From contig NZ_JBAPLU010000022.1 of NCBI RefSeq assembly GCF_037083825.1, forward strand, positions 1 through 64,000: DNA of 64,000 nucleotides, given 5' to 3'. Origin of the DNA: Klenkia sesuvii (GTDB lineage Bacteria > Actinomycetota > Actinomycetes > Mycobacteriales > Geodermatophilaceae). The translations under genes and the position numbers were made by a program. Positions 40,639 through 48,500 of the stretch are shown here, piece after piece. The notes beneath the pieces are model-generated. The model was not told the DNA's origin and searched no databases. It worked only from the letters and a program-made list of their open reading frames with translations. The first letter of the stretch is position 1; each line of letters opens with the position of its first letter.

Positions 40639-41577
40639 GTGGGCGCGGTGGCTCCCGGGCGGGTGCACGCGCTGGCCACCCCTGTCGACGACGACGCGGT
40701 CCTCGCCGCCGTGCTCGGCTGGGCCCGGCTCGGCGAGGACGCGGGCGACCTGACCGTCGCCGCGGTCCTGCCCCGGTTCGCCGAGCACGTCCGGGCCGCG
40801 CTGCCGGGCGTCGAGGTCTGCGAGGTCGGGAGCCCCACCCCGCGCGGGCCCGAGGGCATCGCCTGGCAGCTGGGCATGGTCGCCCGGGCCCAGGCCGAGG
40901 GCCGCCGGTTGCGGGTGGTCGGCCAGGTCCTCTGCGACGACCGGCGGAGCTGGGACGAGCTGGTCCGCAGCGAGGCCGCCTACGAGCACGTGCTCGGCCA
41001 GGCGCCCGTGGCCACCCTGTGCCTCTACGACCGTCGGCGCACCCCGGCCGACCTCCTGGACGCCGCGTTGCGGGCCCACCCCCAGCAGGTGGTCGACGGA
41101 CAGGTGGTCGGCAATGCCGGTCACGTCGACCCGGCCGCGCTGGTGACCTCGCTCGGGGTCCCGGTCGAGCCGGTGCAGCAGGAGCAACCCGTCCTGGTCG
41201 TCGACGACGCGACCTCGCTCCCCGCCCTGCGGCACGCGCTCCGCGCCGCGCTCCAGGGGCGGCTCGGTGACCGGGACGCCGACGAGGACGTCCACATGGC
41301 GGCCAGCGAGATCGCCGCCAACGCCTTCCGGCACGGGGTGCGCCCGGTGTCGGCCCGGGTGTGGGCGTCGGCCCAGCGGGTCGTGGTCTCGATCTCCGAC
41401 GGCGGGCACACGTTCGCCGGGCCGCTGTCGGGCTACCGGCCTGCGCACGGCGACGACCTGTCCCGCGGCGGCATGGGCCTGTGGTTGGCCCGCAAGCTGT
41501 GCGACCACGTCGACCTCGAGCAGACCGAGCGGGGCCTGACCGTCCGGCTGACCACCGCCGTCCGCCACCAGGCTTGA
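40639..41577 (+). CDS. MEDS-domain sensor fused to anti-sigma-type ATPase
   Basis: A 312-residue soluble protein. Residues about 15-170 resemble the MEDS sensory domain (VHALATPVDDDAVLAAVLGWARLGEDAGDLTVAAV, LCLYDRRRTPADLLDAALRAHPQQVVDG). Residues 190-310 are a GHKL ATPase: N-box AASEIAANAFRHGVR, G1 VSISDGG, G2 SRGGMGLWLARKLCDHVDL. In actinomycetes such fusions are partner-switching regulators. GTG 40639 was chosen because GGAGGAGG lies 7-8 nt upstream. It does not appear to be in an operon with the urate genes. Confidence 0.85.
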   Translation: MGAVAPGRVHALATPVDDDAVLAAVLGWARLGEDAGDLTVAAVLPRFAEHVRAALPGVEVCEVGSPTPRGPEGIAWQLGMVARAQAEGRRLRVVGQVLCDDRRSWDELVRSEAAYEHVLGQAPVATLCLYDRRRTPADLLDAALRAHPQQVVDGQVVGNAGHVDPAALVTSLGVPVEPVQQEQPVLVVDDATSLPALRHALRAALQGRLGDRDADEDVHMAASEIAANAFRHGVRPVSARVWASAQRVVVSISDGGHTFAGPLSGYRPAHGDDLSRGGMGLWLARKLCDHVDLEQTERGLTVRLTTAVRHQA

Positions 41578-41608
41578 CGGGAGGGTCCCTCACCGCTGAG
41601 GTAGTGCC

Positions 41609-42439
41609 GTGATCGTGGTGACGGCGGCCGGGGGCAGCACGGGGACGGCGGTGGTGCGCGAGCTGCGCGCGCGGGGGGAGCAGGTGCGGGCCGTGGTGGG
41701 CAGCGCCCGCCCCCGACCCGAGCTCGACGGGCTGGGGGCCGAGGTGGTGGTCGGCGACCTCGTGGGTGACCCGGCGGGGTTGCCGCTGGCCGGCGCCGAC
41801 GCGCTGTACCTGATCTGGCCCAACTTCGAGCCCACCGAGGCCGCCGGCGCGCCGGCCGCCTTCCGTGCCGCCCGCGAGGCGGGGGTGGGCCGGGTGGTCT
41901 ACCACTCGGTGCTGCGGCCGCAGCTGCGCGCGATGCCCCACCACGCGGCCAAGGACCGGGCCGAGGAGGCGCTCGACGCCGCCGGGGTCCCGTGGCGGGT
42001 GCTGCAGCCCTGTGCCTACGCCGACAACCTCGACGCCGCGCTGGCCACGGCCGCCGAGACCGGGGAGCTGCGCAGCGCCTGGGGGACCCGGCAGGCGCAG
42101 TCGCTGGTCGACCTGCGCGACGTCGCCGCCGCGGCCGCCGTCCTGCTGACCGCGGACGGGCTGGACGGCGGCACCTTCGAGGCGGTCGGACCGCAGCCGC
42201 TCACCGCGGTCGACGTCGCCGCGGCCATGGCCGAGCACCTGGGCCGGCCGGTGCGCGCCGTCGACACCCGGGCCCCCGAGCAGGACAGCTACGCCGGGCG
42301 GTGCCTGCGCACCATGTTCGAGCACTACCGGGCGCACGGGTTCACCGGCAGCCCGCGGGTCCTCACCGACCTGCTCGGCCGGGCGCCGCGCACCTACGCC
42401 CAGCACCTCGCCCAGCACCTCGCCCAGCTGCCCCGATGA
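41609..42439 (+). CDS. NmrA-like NAD(P)-binding protein
   Basis: A 276-residue Rossmann protein of the atypical SDR/NmrA group. The nucleotide motif is VTAAGGSTGTAVVRELRARG (a relaxed GxxGxxG). There is no catalytic YxxxK in place; VVYHSVLRPQLRAMPHHAAKDRAEEAL stands in the usual position. Such proteins act as redox sensors or as reductases for quinone-like substrates. It overlaps the MarR gene by 4 bases, a common pairing in which the regulator senses electrophiles or aromatic compounds. Confidence 0.8.
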   Translation: MIVVTAAGGSTGTAVVRELRARGEQVRAVVGSARPRPELDGLGAEVVVGDLVGDPAGLPLAGADALYLIWPNFEPTEAAGAPAAFRAAREAGVGRVVYHSVLRPQLRAMPHHAAKDRAEEALDAAGVPWRVLQPCAYADNLDAALATAAETGELRSAWGTRQAQSLVDLRDVAAAAAVLLTADGLDGGTFEAVGPQPLTAVDVAAAMAEHLGRPVRAVDTRAPEQDSYAGRCLRTMFEHYRAHGFTGSPRVLTDLLGRAPRTYAQHLAQHLAQLPR

Positions 42440-42972
42440 GCGGCGATGCGGTGACCGGCGACGCGATGACCGGCGACGCCATGGACGTCATCCTGGCCCA
42501 GTGGGCCCGCGAGCGCCCCGACCTGGACTGCTCCCCGATGGGCATCATCGGCCGCATCTCGCAGCTGCAGCGCGAGGTGTTCCTGGCCCAGCGGGCCACC
42601 TTCGCCAAGCACGGGCTGGACGCCCCGTCCTTCGACGTCCTGGCCGCCCTGCGCCGGGCGGGGGAGCCCTACCAGCTGACGCCGACCGCGCTCATGCGCA
42701 CCGCGCTGGTCACCAGCGGTGCGATCACCCAGCGGCTGGACCGGCTGGAGGAGAAGGGCCTGATCACCCGCGAGCGCAGCGAGGCCGACGGCCGGGCCGT
42801 GGTGGTCACCCTGACCGCGGCGGGCCGGGCGGCGCTGGACGCGGCGCTGCCCGACCACCTGGACACCGAGCACGGGATGCTCGACGGGCTGAGCCCGGCC
42901 GAGCGCGAGCAGCTGGCCGAGCTGCTGCGCCGTTTCCTCGTCGCGCTCGGCCGGGTGCCCTCAGCCGAGTAG
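42436..42972 (+). CDS. MarR family regulator with repeated start region
   Basis: A 178-residue MarR regulator. Winged-helix DNA-binding part: LTPTALMRTALVTSGAITQRLDRLEEKGLITRERSEADGRAVVVTLTAAGRA, with dimerisation helices at both ends. The first 16 residues are an in-frame 15-nt repeat (GDAVTGDAMTGDAMD) offering starts at 42436, 42451, 42466 and 42481. I chose 42436, which overlaps the NmrA-like stop (ATGA). It probably represses the operon with the NmrA-like gene. Its end overlaps the convergent ald gene by 12 nt. Confidence 0.85.
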   Translation: MSGDAVTGDAMTGDAMDVILAQWARERPDLDCSPMGIIGRISQLQREVFLAQRATFAKHGLDAPSFDVLAALRRAGEPYQLTPTALMRTALVTSGAITQRLDRLEEKGLITRERSEADGRAVVVTLTAAGRAALDAALPDHLDTEHGMLDGLSPAEREQLAELLRRFLVALGRVPSAE

Positions 42973-44064
42973 GTCGGCCACCGGGGTCCAGGGCAGGTCG
43001 TGCGCGGCGGCGACCGGCTCGCTGGTGAGGACGCCGTCCAGGCTGGTGAGGCCCCTGGCCAGCACCGGCGACGCCGCGGCCGCCCCACGCACCCCGTGGT
43101 CGGCGACGGTGACCAGGTACGGCAGGGTCGCCGAGGTCAGCGCGAGGGTGGAGGTGCGGGCGACCGCGCCGGGGATGTTGGCCACGCAGTAGTGCACGAC
43201 GCCCTCCTCGACGTAGGTGGGCTCCGAGTGCGTCGTGGCCCGGCTGGTCTCGAAGCAGCCGCCCTGGTCGATGGCGATGTCGACCGCGACGCTGCCCGGA
43301 CGCATCGAGGCGATCATCTGGCGGCTGACCAGCTTCGGGGCCCTGGTGCCCGGGACGAGCACGGCGCCGATCAGCACGTCGGAGTCGGCGACGTAGGCCG
43401 CCAGCCGGGCGCGGTTGGGCTGCACGAGGTCCAGCCGGCCGTCGAAGACGTCGGAGAGGTACGCCAGCCGCGAGGGGTTGGTGTCGAAGACCCGCACGAT
43501 GGCCCGCATGCCGACGGCGATCTTGGCCGCCTCGGTACCGGAGACGCCGCCGCCGATGATGGTGACCTTGGCGGCCGGGGTGCCGGGCACGCCGCCCAGG
43601 AGGACGCCGGCGCCCCCGGCCGGGCTCTCGAGGTGGTGCGCGGCGGCCTGCACGGCCATCCGGCCGGCGACCTCGCTCATCGGCGTGAGCAGCGGGAGCC
43701 GGCCGTCGGCGGTCTGCACGGTCTCGTAGGCGATGGAGTCGATGCGTCGCTCGAGGAGGAAGTCGGTGAGCGAGCGGTCGGCGGCGGCGTGCAGGTAGGT
43801 GAACAGCTGCTGGCCGGGCCGGAAGCGGTGGTACTCCTCGGGCACCGGCTCCTTGACCTTCACGACCAGGTCCGCGTCGAAGACGTCGTCGACGACGCGC
43901 GCGCCGGCGGCCTCGTACTCCTCGTCGGCGAACCGCGAGCCGGTTCCGGCGCCCCGCTGCACCAGCACCTCGTGGCCGTGGTGCACCAGCTCGGCGGCGC
44001 CGTCGGGCTGCAGGGAGACCCGCTGCTCGTTGTCCTTGATCTCGGTGGGGATGCCGACGCGCAC
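42961..44064 (-). CDS. ald: Alanine dehydrogenase
   Basis: A 367-residue NAD-dependent L-alanine dehydrogenase. Family pattern: RVGIPTEIKDNEQRVSLQPDGAAELVHHGHEVLVQRGAG, the pyruvate-binding lysine in VVKVKEPVPEEY, the catalytic histidine in YLHAAADRSLTD, VTIIGGGVSGTEAAKIAVGM (NAD site) and DIAIDQGGCFETSRATTHSEPTY. It interconverts alanine with pyruvate and ammonia. GTG 44064 is preceded by AGGAGG at good distance. A divergent Lrp gene begins about 105 nt away. Confidence 0.95.
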   Translation of the reverse strand: MRVGIPTEIKDNEQRVSLQPDGAAELVHHGHEVLVQRGAGTGSRFADEEYEAAGARVVDDVFDADLVVKVKEPVPEEYHRFRPGQQLFTYLHAAADRSLTDFLLERRIDSIAYETVQTADGRLPLLTPMSEVAGRMAVQAAAHHLESPAGGAGVLLGGVPGTPAAKVTIIGGGVSGTEAAKIAVGMRAIVRVFDTNPSRLAYLSDVFDGRLDLVQPNRARLAAYVADSDVLIGAVLVPGTRAPKLVSRQMIASMRPGSVAVDIAIDQGGCFETSRATTHSEPTYVEEGVVHYCVANIPGAVARTSTLALTSATLPYLVTVADHGVRGAAAASPVLARGLTSLDGVLTSEPVAAAHDLPWTPVADLLG

Positions 44065-44168
44065 GGGGACCTCCTGCTGTGATGGGTGGCACCATCCAGC
44101 CACCGGCTGCGGCAGACCGCCAGAGGGGACGAACAAGTGCGCACAGATCGACGCCCGAGCCGCACGGT

Positions 44169-44645
44169 GTGCGGTGGACGGTCGTGACGGGGTCTGGTCG
44201 CCGAACGCTCGACGACATCGACCGCCGGCTGCTCGAGCTGCTCCGGGCCGACGGGCGCCGTCCGAACAACCAGCTGGCCGCCGCGGTGGGCCTGTCGCCG
44301 TCGACGTGCCTGGCCCGGGTGCGGGCCCTGGTGGCCGACGGGGTGATCACGCGGTTCACCGTCGAGGTCGACCCCGACGTGCTGGGGGCGCCCCTGCAGG
44401 CGCTGGTGTCGGTACGGCTGCGGCCGGGCGCCCGCCATCAGCTGACCACGTTCGCCGACGGCCTGCGGGCGCTCCCCGAGGTGGCGCAGTTCTTCTACGT
44501 CGCCGGGGCCGAGGACTTCGTGGTGCACGTGCGCGCCCGGGACACCGCCCACCTGCGCGACTTCGTCACCGACCGCATCTCGACCCAGCCGATGGTCGCG
44601 GCGACGAACACCAGCCTGATCTTCGAGCACGAGCGCGGCCGCTGA
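44169..44645 (+). CDS. Lrp/AsnC family regulator, probably of ald
   Basis: A 158-residue Lrp-type protein. The helix-turn-helix is LDDIDRRLLELLRADGRRPNNQLAAAVGLSPSTCLARVRALVADGVITRF, followed by the RAM effector domain (APLQALVSVRLRPGARHQLTTFADGLRALPEVAQFFYVAGAEDFVVHVRARD). Lrp-like regulators next to ald respond to alanine and activate it (AldR type in mycobacteria). GTG 44169 was chosen; GTG 44184 would also fit. The 104-nt gap to ald should carry the binding sites; no perfect palindrome stands out. Confidence 0.9.
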   Translation: MRWTVVTGSGRRTLDDIDRRLLELLRADGRRPNNQLAAAVGLSPSTCLARVRALVADGVITRFTVEVDPDVLGAPLQALVSVRLRPGARHQLTTFADGLRALPEVAQFFYVAGAEDFVVHVRARDTAHLRDFVTDRISTQPMVAATNTSLIFEHERGR

Positions 44646-44663
44646 CGGCCGGCCGGACGGCGG

Positions 44664-45032
44664 TCAGCGCGTCGGGGTGCCCCCCGCCGGCGCGTCGGGC
44701 GCGGGGACGCCGGGTCCGGTGCCGTCGAGGGCGGGGACGTCGGCGGACGGGACCCAGGTCAGCGCCCCGTCGGCGTCGAGGACGGTGACCTCCACGACCA
44801 CCCCGGGCAGGCCGGACCCGGCCACCGTGCGGGCGATTGCCGTGCCGGTCTCGACGAGCGCGGTGGGGAGGTCGGGTCCCTCGGTGCAGCCCTCGACGTA
44901 GAAGACCTCGGGGACGTGGGGGTCCTCGCGCACCGCCGTCCCGGTCGGGCCGTCCACCCGCAGCGAGATGCCCAGCTCGAAGGCGTGCGCCGCGTCGGTC
45001 TCGACGACGGTGCAGGTCACGTACGTGGGCAA
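44664..45032 (-). CDS. Small hypothetical protein divergent from the YcaO gene
   Basis: A 122-residue acidic protein. It starts LPTYVTCTVVETDAAHAFELGISLRV and has further strands FYVEGCTEGPDLPTALVETGTAIARTV and GVVVEVTVLDADGALTWVP; the fold looks mixed alpha/beta. TTG 45032 is chosen because AGGAG lies 5 nt ahead and earlier in-frame starts give an Arg/Trp-rich stretch without pattern. I do not recognise a family. It shares a 250-nt divergent region with the YcaO gene, so the two may be co-regulated, possibly by the CTCAGCGCTGAG palindrome there. Confidence 0.6.
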   Translation of the reverse strand: MPTYVTCTVVETDAAHAFELGISLRVDGPTGTAVREDPHVPEVFYVEGCTEGPDLPTALVETGTAIARTVAGSGLPGVVVEVTVLDADGALTWVPSADVPALDGTGPGVPAPDAPAGGTPTR

Positions 45033-45138
45033 CGGAACTCCTGGTCTCTTCGCTCGTGTCGACGTCCGGGGCGACCCGGGGGGCCACCGCTCGGTGCAGT
45101 GCCGACACCACCATGCCCTGTTCGTCGCGCGGACATAC

Positions 45139-45150
45139 CTCAGCGCTGAG
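45139..45150. promoter_or_regulatory. Palindrome in the divergent YcaO intergenic region
   Basis: CTCAGCGCTGAG is a perfect 12-bp palindrome within the ACATACCTCAGCGCTGAGACAT context, about 105 nt from the hypothetical gene start and 136 nt from the YcaO start. The flanking ACAT/ACAT bases and AT content make it a likely operator. Confidence 0.45.
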
Positions 45151-45237
45151 ACATCACCGGGATGAGTGAGCTGTGCGGCGACGGTGGCCACCCCGCGCGA
45201 CCGCCACCCCACCCGGGTCCGCCGGCGCTGACCCCCG

Positions 45238-45270
45238 GTTGCCGGGACCACTGCGGGTGGCCCCGGCAAC
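45238..45270 (+). promoter_or_regulatory. Leader hairpin before the YcaO gene
   Basis: GTTGCCGGG (45238-45246) pairs with CCCGGCAAC (45262-45270), and the loop adds CCAC/GTGG pairing. It ends 16 nt before GTG 45286, so it could influence ribosome access or end transcription from upstream. Confidence 0.45.
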
Positions 45271-45285
45271 GGGCACAGTGGCGTC

Positions 45286-46701
45286 GTGACCGACCCGTCC
45301 GCCGCCTACCGGTCCGCCCTGCCCACCGGGTGGACCACCGAGCTCGACCTGCGCCCGTACGACCGCACCGGCGTCCCGGTCACCGCCACGGTGTGGCGCT
45401 CGACCGACGGCACCCGCTCGGGCCACGGGGTGGGGTACGGCGCCTCGGTCGGCGCGGCGGCGACCGGCGCCTGGGGCGAGCTGGCCGAGCAGGTGCTGCT
45501 CGACGACGCGTTGCTGCACGTGGAACCGCGCACGGCCACCCACGCCGAACTGGTGCGCGAGCGGGGCGTCGACCGGGTGGCCGACCCGCTGACCCTCGTG
45601 CTGCCGGCCGGTGCCGACCCCGACCGGCCGCTGCGCTGGCTGCCCACCACCCGGTGGGCGACGGGCGAGGAGGTGCTGGTGCCGGCCGAGTTCGTCGCCC
45701 CGCACGCCGGCGGCATCGCCGCACCCCCGCCGGGCGGCGGCTGGCTGGTCACCCCGATCACCAACGGCATGGGCGCCGGGGACACCCTCGAACGGGCGGT
45801 GGCCCACGGGATCGGTGAGCTGCTGCAGCGCGACGGCGACACCGTGGACTTCCGGGCGCTGGACACCGGGCGGGTCATCACGGGCATCGACGACCCGCAG
45901 ACCGCCACCCTGCTCGCCGAGCTGGCCGCCGCGGGGCTGGAGGTCCTGGTCAAGCTCGACAGCACGGAGTTCGCCGTCGTCGTGCACGCCGTGGCCCGCG
46001 ACGCGGCGGCCGACCCGCCGGTCGTGCTCAGCGCGATCGGCGAGGCCGCCGCCCCCGACCGGGCCGAGGCGGTGCGCAAGGCGGTGCTGGAGCTGGCGTC
46101 CTCGCGCGCCCGGCGGGCGTTCGCCTTCGGCCCGCTGGACCGGGTCCGCGAGCTGCACCCCGGCTACCTGGCCGCCGAGCTGGCCGCCCCGCTCGGCCCG
46201 CAGGAGCCCCGCGCGCTGGCCGCGATGACGTCCTGGGCCGACCTCACGACCCCCGAGCTCGACGACCTGCTGGCCCCGCTGTGGCGGTGCAGCTCCCCGG
46301 TGCCCTACGCGGAGCTGCCGACCTCGGACGCCGCCGGCCCCGCGGACACCCTCGCGCTGTACCGGGACCGGCTGGCCGGGTTCGACCTGCTCGTCGCCCC
46401 GGCGCGGGCCGGCGACGTGCACGTGGCGAAGGTGCTGGTACCCGGGCTTGAGGTGGAGACGCTGTCCTACGGGCGGATCGGCGAGCGGGTGGCCCGCCGG
46501 CTGCTCGACCGGGGCTCACCGCTCGTGGGCCGCGGGCCCGCGGAGGGGCCCCACCGCCGGCAGGTGCGGCTCACGGCGGACGCGACGGAGCGGCTGGGCG
46601 GGCCCGTCTGGCTCGACGTCGCCGCCGTCGACCGCACGGTCGGCCGGCTCTACCCGCTGTACCGCGAACCGACCCGGCACGCGCCCGAGCGCCTGCGCTG
46701 A
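45286..46701 (+). CDS. Solitary YcaO-domain protein
   Basis: A 471-residue protein. YcaO landmarks: GHGVGYGASVGAAATGAWGELAEQVLL, ITNGMGAGDTLERAVAHGIGELLQRDGD (the E-x-x-Q-R ATP-binding segment), SAIGEAAAPDRAEAVRKAVLELASSRA and HVAKVLVPGLEVE. YcaO enzymes activate amide bonds with ATP to make azolines, thioamides or amidines in peptides. The C-terminus ends TRHAPERLR and lacks the Pro-rich PxPxP end common in azoline-forming members. No precursor peptide, dehydrogenase or protease gene adjoins. It may act on a protein or small molecule instead. Its stop codon lies in a palindrome shared with the convergent gene. Confidence 0.8.
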   Translation: MTDPSAAYRSALPTGWTTELDLRPYDRTGVPVTATVWRSTDGTRSGHGVGYGASVGAAATGAWGELAEQVLLDDALLHVEPRTATHAELVRERGVDRVADPLTLVLPAGADPDRPLRWLPTTRWATGEEVLVPAEFVAPHAGGIAAPPPGGGWLVTPITNGMGAGDTLERAVAHGIGELLQRDGDTVDFRALDTGRVITGIDDPQTATLLAELAAAGLEVLVKLDSTEFAVVVHAVARDAAADPPVVLSAIGEAAAPDRAEAVRKAVLELASSRARRAFAFGPLDRVRELHPGYLAAELAAPLGPQEPRALAAMTSWADLTTPELDDLLAPLWRCSSPVPYAELPTSDAAGPADTLALYRDRLAGFDLLVAPARAGDVHVAKVLVPGLEVETLSYGRIGERVARRLLDRGSPLVGRGPAEGPHRRQVRLTADATERLGGPVWLDVAAVDRTVGRLYPLYREPTRHAPERLR

Positions 46702-46712
46702 TCAGCGCAGGC
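46691..46712. terminator. Perfect palindrome joining two convergent stop codons
   Basis: A perfect 22-bp palindrome (GCCTGCGCTGA and its complement) is centred exactly between the YcaO stop TGA (46699-46701) and the stop of the sugar permease gene (46702-46704). Both proteins therefore end in Leu-Arg-stop encoded by the same codons. Lacking a loop, it may act as a cruciform-type or protein-binding site rather than an ordinary hairpin. Confidence 0.7.
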
Positions 46713-47568
46713 CGCTGCGGGCCACGCCCTCCACGAACTGCCGCTGGAAGACCGCGAACACCACCAGCACCGGGAGGGTCGACAGCAGCGCCATGCCCAT
46801 CAGGGCCGGGTAGTCGGTGCCGTACTCGCCCTGCAGGAACGACAGCCCGATCGGCACGGTGAACAGCTGCTGGTCGTTGAGGACGATCAGCGGCCAGGCG
46901 AACTCGTTCCACCGGTACATGAAGGTCAGGATCACCAGGACGGCGATCAGCGGCCGGCTCATCGGCAGCACGACCGACCAGAAGATGCGCAGGTGGCCGG
47001 CGCCGTCGAGCCGGGCGGCCTCGAGCACCTCGTCGGGGATGCCCAGCATGAACTGCCGGCACAGGAAGATGCCGAACGCCTCGGCCGCCCGCGGGATGAT
47101 CACCGCCCAATACGAGTTGATCCAGCCCAGCCCGGCGACCAGCTGGAACTGCGGCACCATGACGACCTGCACCGGGATCATCAGGGTCGACACGATCATG
47201 ATGAACACGACCTGCTGGCCGCGGAACCGGTACTTGGCCAGCACGTACCCGGCCAGCAGGTTGAGCGTCACCGAGAGCGCCATGGCCACCAGCGCGATCG
47301 CGGTGGAGTTCACGAAGAACTGGCCGAACGGCAGCAGGGTGAAGGCCCGCCGGAAGCCGTCGAGCGTCGGGTTCTCCGGGAAGAACCGCAGCGGTCCGCT
47401 GGTCAGCGCGCCCTGGTCGCTGAACGCGGTGATGACCATCCAGTAGAGCGGGAAGACCATCACGAGCGCGCCGGCGACGAGCGCCACGGCCCGCCACGAG
47501 GCCCACCCGGCCCCGCCCCGCGGCGATCGGCGGGCACCCCTCGACGGGGTGCGGACGGCGGTGCTCAC
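46702..47568 (-). CDS. Carbohydrate ABC transporter permease (MalG type)
   Basis: A 288-residue inner-membrane permease with six predicted spans. The EAA loop reads EVLEAARLDGAGHLRIFWSVVLPMSRPLIAVL, and the start AVALVAGALVMVFPLYWMVITAFS is typical of MalG-like subunits. It is the last gene of an importer operon (binding protein, MalF-type, MalG-type, GTGA overlaps). No ATPase gene is adjacent, so a shared MsiK/MsmX-like ATPase elsewhere is expected. Confidence 0.92.
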   Translation of the reverse strand: MSTAVRTPSRGARRSPRGGAGWASWRAVALVAGALVMVFPLYWMVITAFSDQGALTSGPLRFFPENPTLDGFRRAFTLLPFGQFFVNSTAIALVAMALSVTLNLLAGYVLAKYRFRGQQVVFIMIVSTLMIPVQVVMVPQFQLVAGLGWINSYWAVIIPRAAEAFGIFLCRQFMLGIPDEVLEAARLDGAGHLRIFWSVVLPMSRPLIAVLVILTFMYRWNEFAWPLIVLNDQQLFTVPIGLSFLQGEYGTDYPALMGMALLSTLPVLVVFAVFQRQFVEGVARSGLR

Positions 47569-48500
47569 AGGTCGGCCTCCTGGGCGCGCTGCCGGCGGTA
47601 CCAGAGTGCGGTGAGCACGGCGATGAACAGGTAGGTGACGACGCCGATGGTCGCCGCGTAGCCCTGTCGTCGGGCGTCGAAGCCCTCGGCGTAGGCGTAG
47701 GTCACGAGCATCTCGGTGGCGTTGCCGGGCCCACCGCCGGTGAGCACGTAGACGACGTCGAACACCTGGAAGCTCTCGATCACCCCGAGCACGACCAGGA
47801 AGATCGTCGTCGGCTTGAGCAGCGGGACGACGACGTACCGCAGCCGCTGCCACCGGCCGGCGCCGTCGGTCTGGGCGGCCTCCAGGTACTCCTTGGGGAT
47901 CGACTGCAGGCCGGCGAGGTAGACCACCATGACGAAGCCGACCTTGGTCCAGATGCTGATGAGCACCAGCGAGCCCATGGCGCCCACGGCGTCGCTCTGC
48001 CACGGGACGCCGTCCAGGCCGGCCGAGCGCAGCAGCCGGTTCACCACGCCCACGTTCTCGTTGAAGATCCACCGGCCGGCCACGGCGACGACGACGCCGC
48101 TGATGACGTAGGGCACGTAGTAGATGCCCCGCAGCACCCCTCGTCCGCGCAGCGGGCGGTTCATCGCCAGCGCGATGCCCAGCCCGAGGGCCAGCGAGAC
48201 CGGGACGGTGAGCAGCGCGTACAGGCCGGTGTTCGCGGTGGCGCGCCAGAAGGTCGAGTCGCCGAACAGCTCGGTGTAGTTGTCGGCGCCGACGAACTCG
48301 CGCGGGCCGAAGCCCGAGGACGAGTAGAGCGACAGCCACACGGTGGCCAGCAGGGGGATGAAGAGGAAGACGCCGAAGACGACGAGGTTGGGGGAGAGCA
48401 GGCCCCACGCGGCGACCGTGTCGCGGGAGATCCTGCGCCTGCGGGGCGGGGGGTCCCCGGGGACGGGGGCCGTGACCGCGGCCGGCGCCGCCGTCGTCAC
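47565..48500 (-). CDS. Carbohydrate ABC transporter permease (MalF type)
   Basis: A 311-residue permease with six predicted spans (LLSPNLVVFGVFLFIPLLATVWLSLY, ALLTVPVSLALGLGIALAMN). The EAA motif is KEYLEAAQTDGAGRWQRLRYVVVPLLKPTTIFL and the family segment VFDVVYVLTGGGPGNATEML is present. It pairs with the MalG-type subunit, overlapping by 4 bases, to form the pore of a sugar importer. Proline-rich N-terminus (VPGDPPPRRRR) is cytoplasmic. Confidence 0.92.
   Translation of the reverse strand: MTTAAPAAVTAPVPGDPPPRRRRISRDTVAAWGLLSPNLVVFGVFLFIPLLATVWLSLYSSSGFGPREFVGADNYTELFGDSTFWRATANTGLYALLTVPVSLALGLGIALAMNRPLRGRGVLRGIYYVPYVISGVVVAVAGRWIFNENVGVVNRLLRSAGLDGVPWQSDAVGAMGSLVLISIWTKVGFVMVVYLAGLQSIPKEYLEAAQTDGAGRWQRLRYVVVPLLKPTTIFLVVLGVIESFQVFDVVYVLTGGGPGNATEMLVTYAYAEGFDARRQGYAATIGVVTYLFIAVLTALWYRRQRAQEADL

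Noticed and set aside
45162..45818. Possible RiPP precursor frame with cysteines just upstream of the YcaO gene
   Set aside because: The frame continues as an Arg/Pro-rich shadow through the YcaO gene, has no leader-core layout and stops nowhere near the end of a small peptide.
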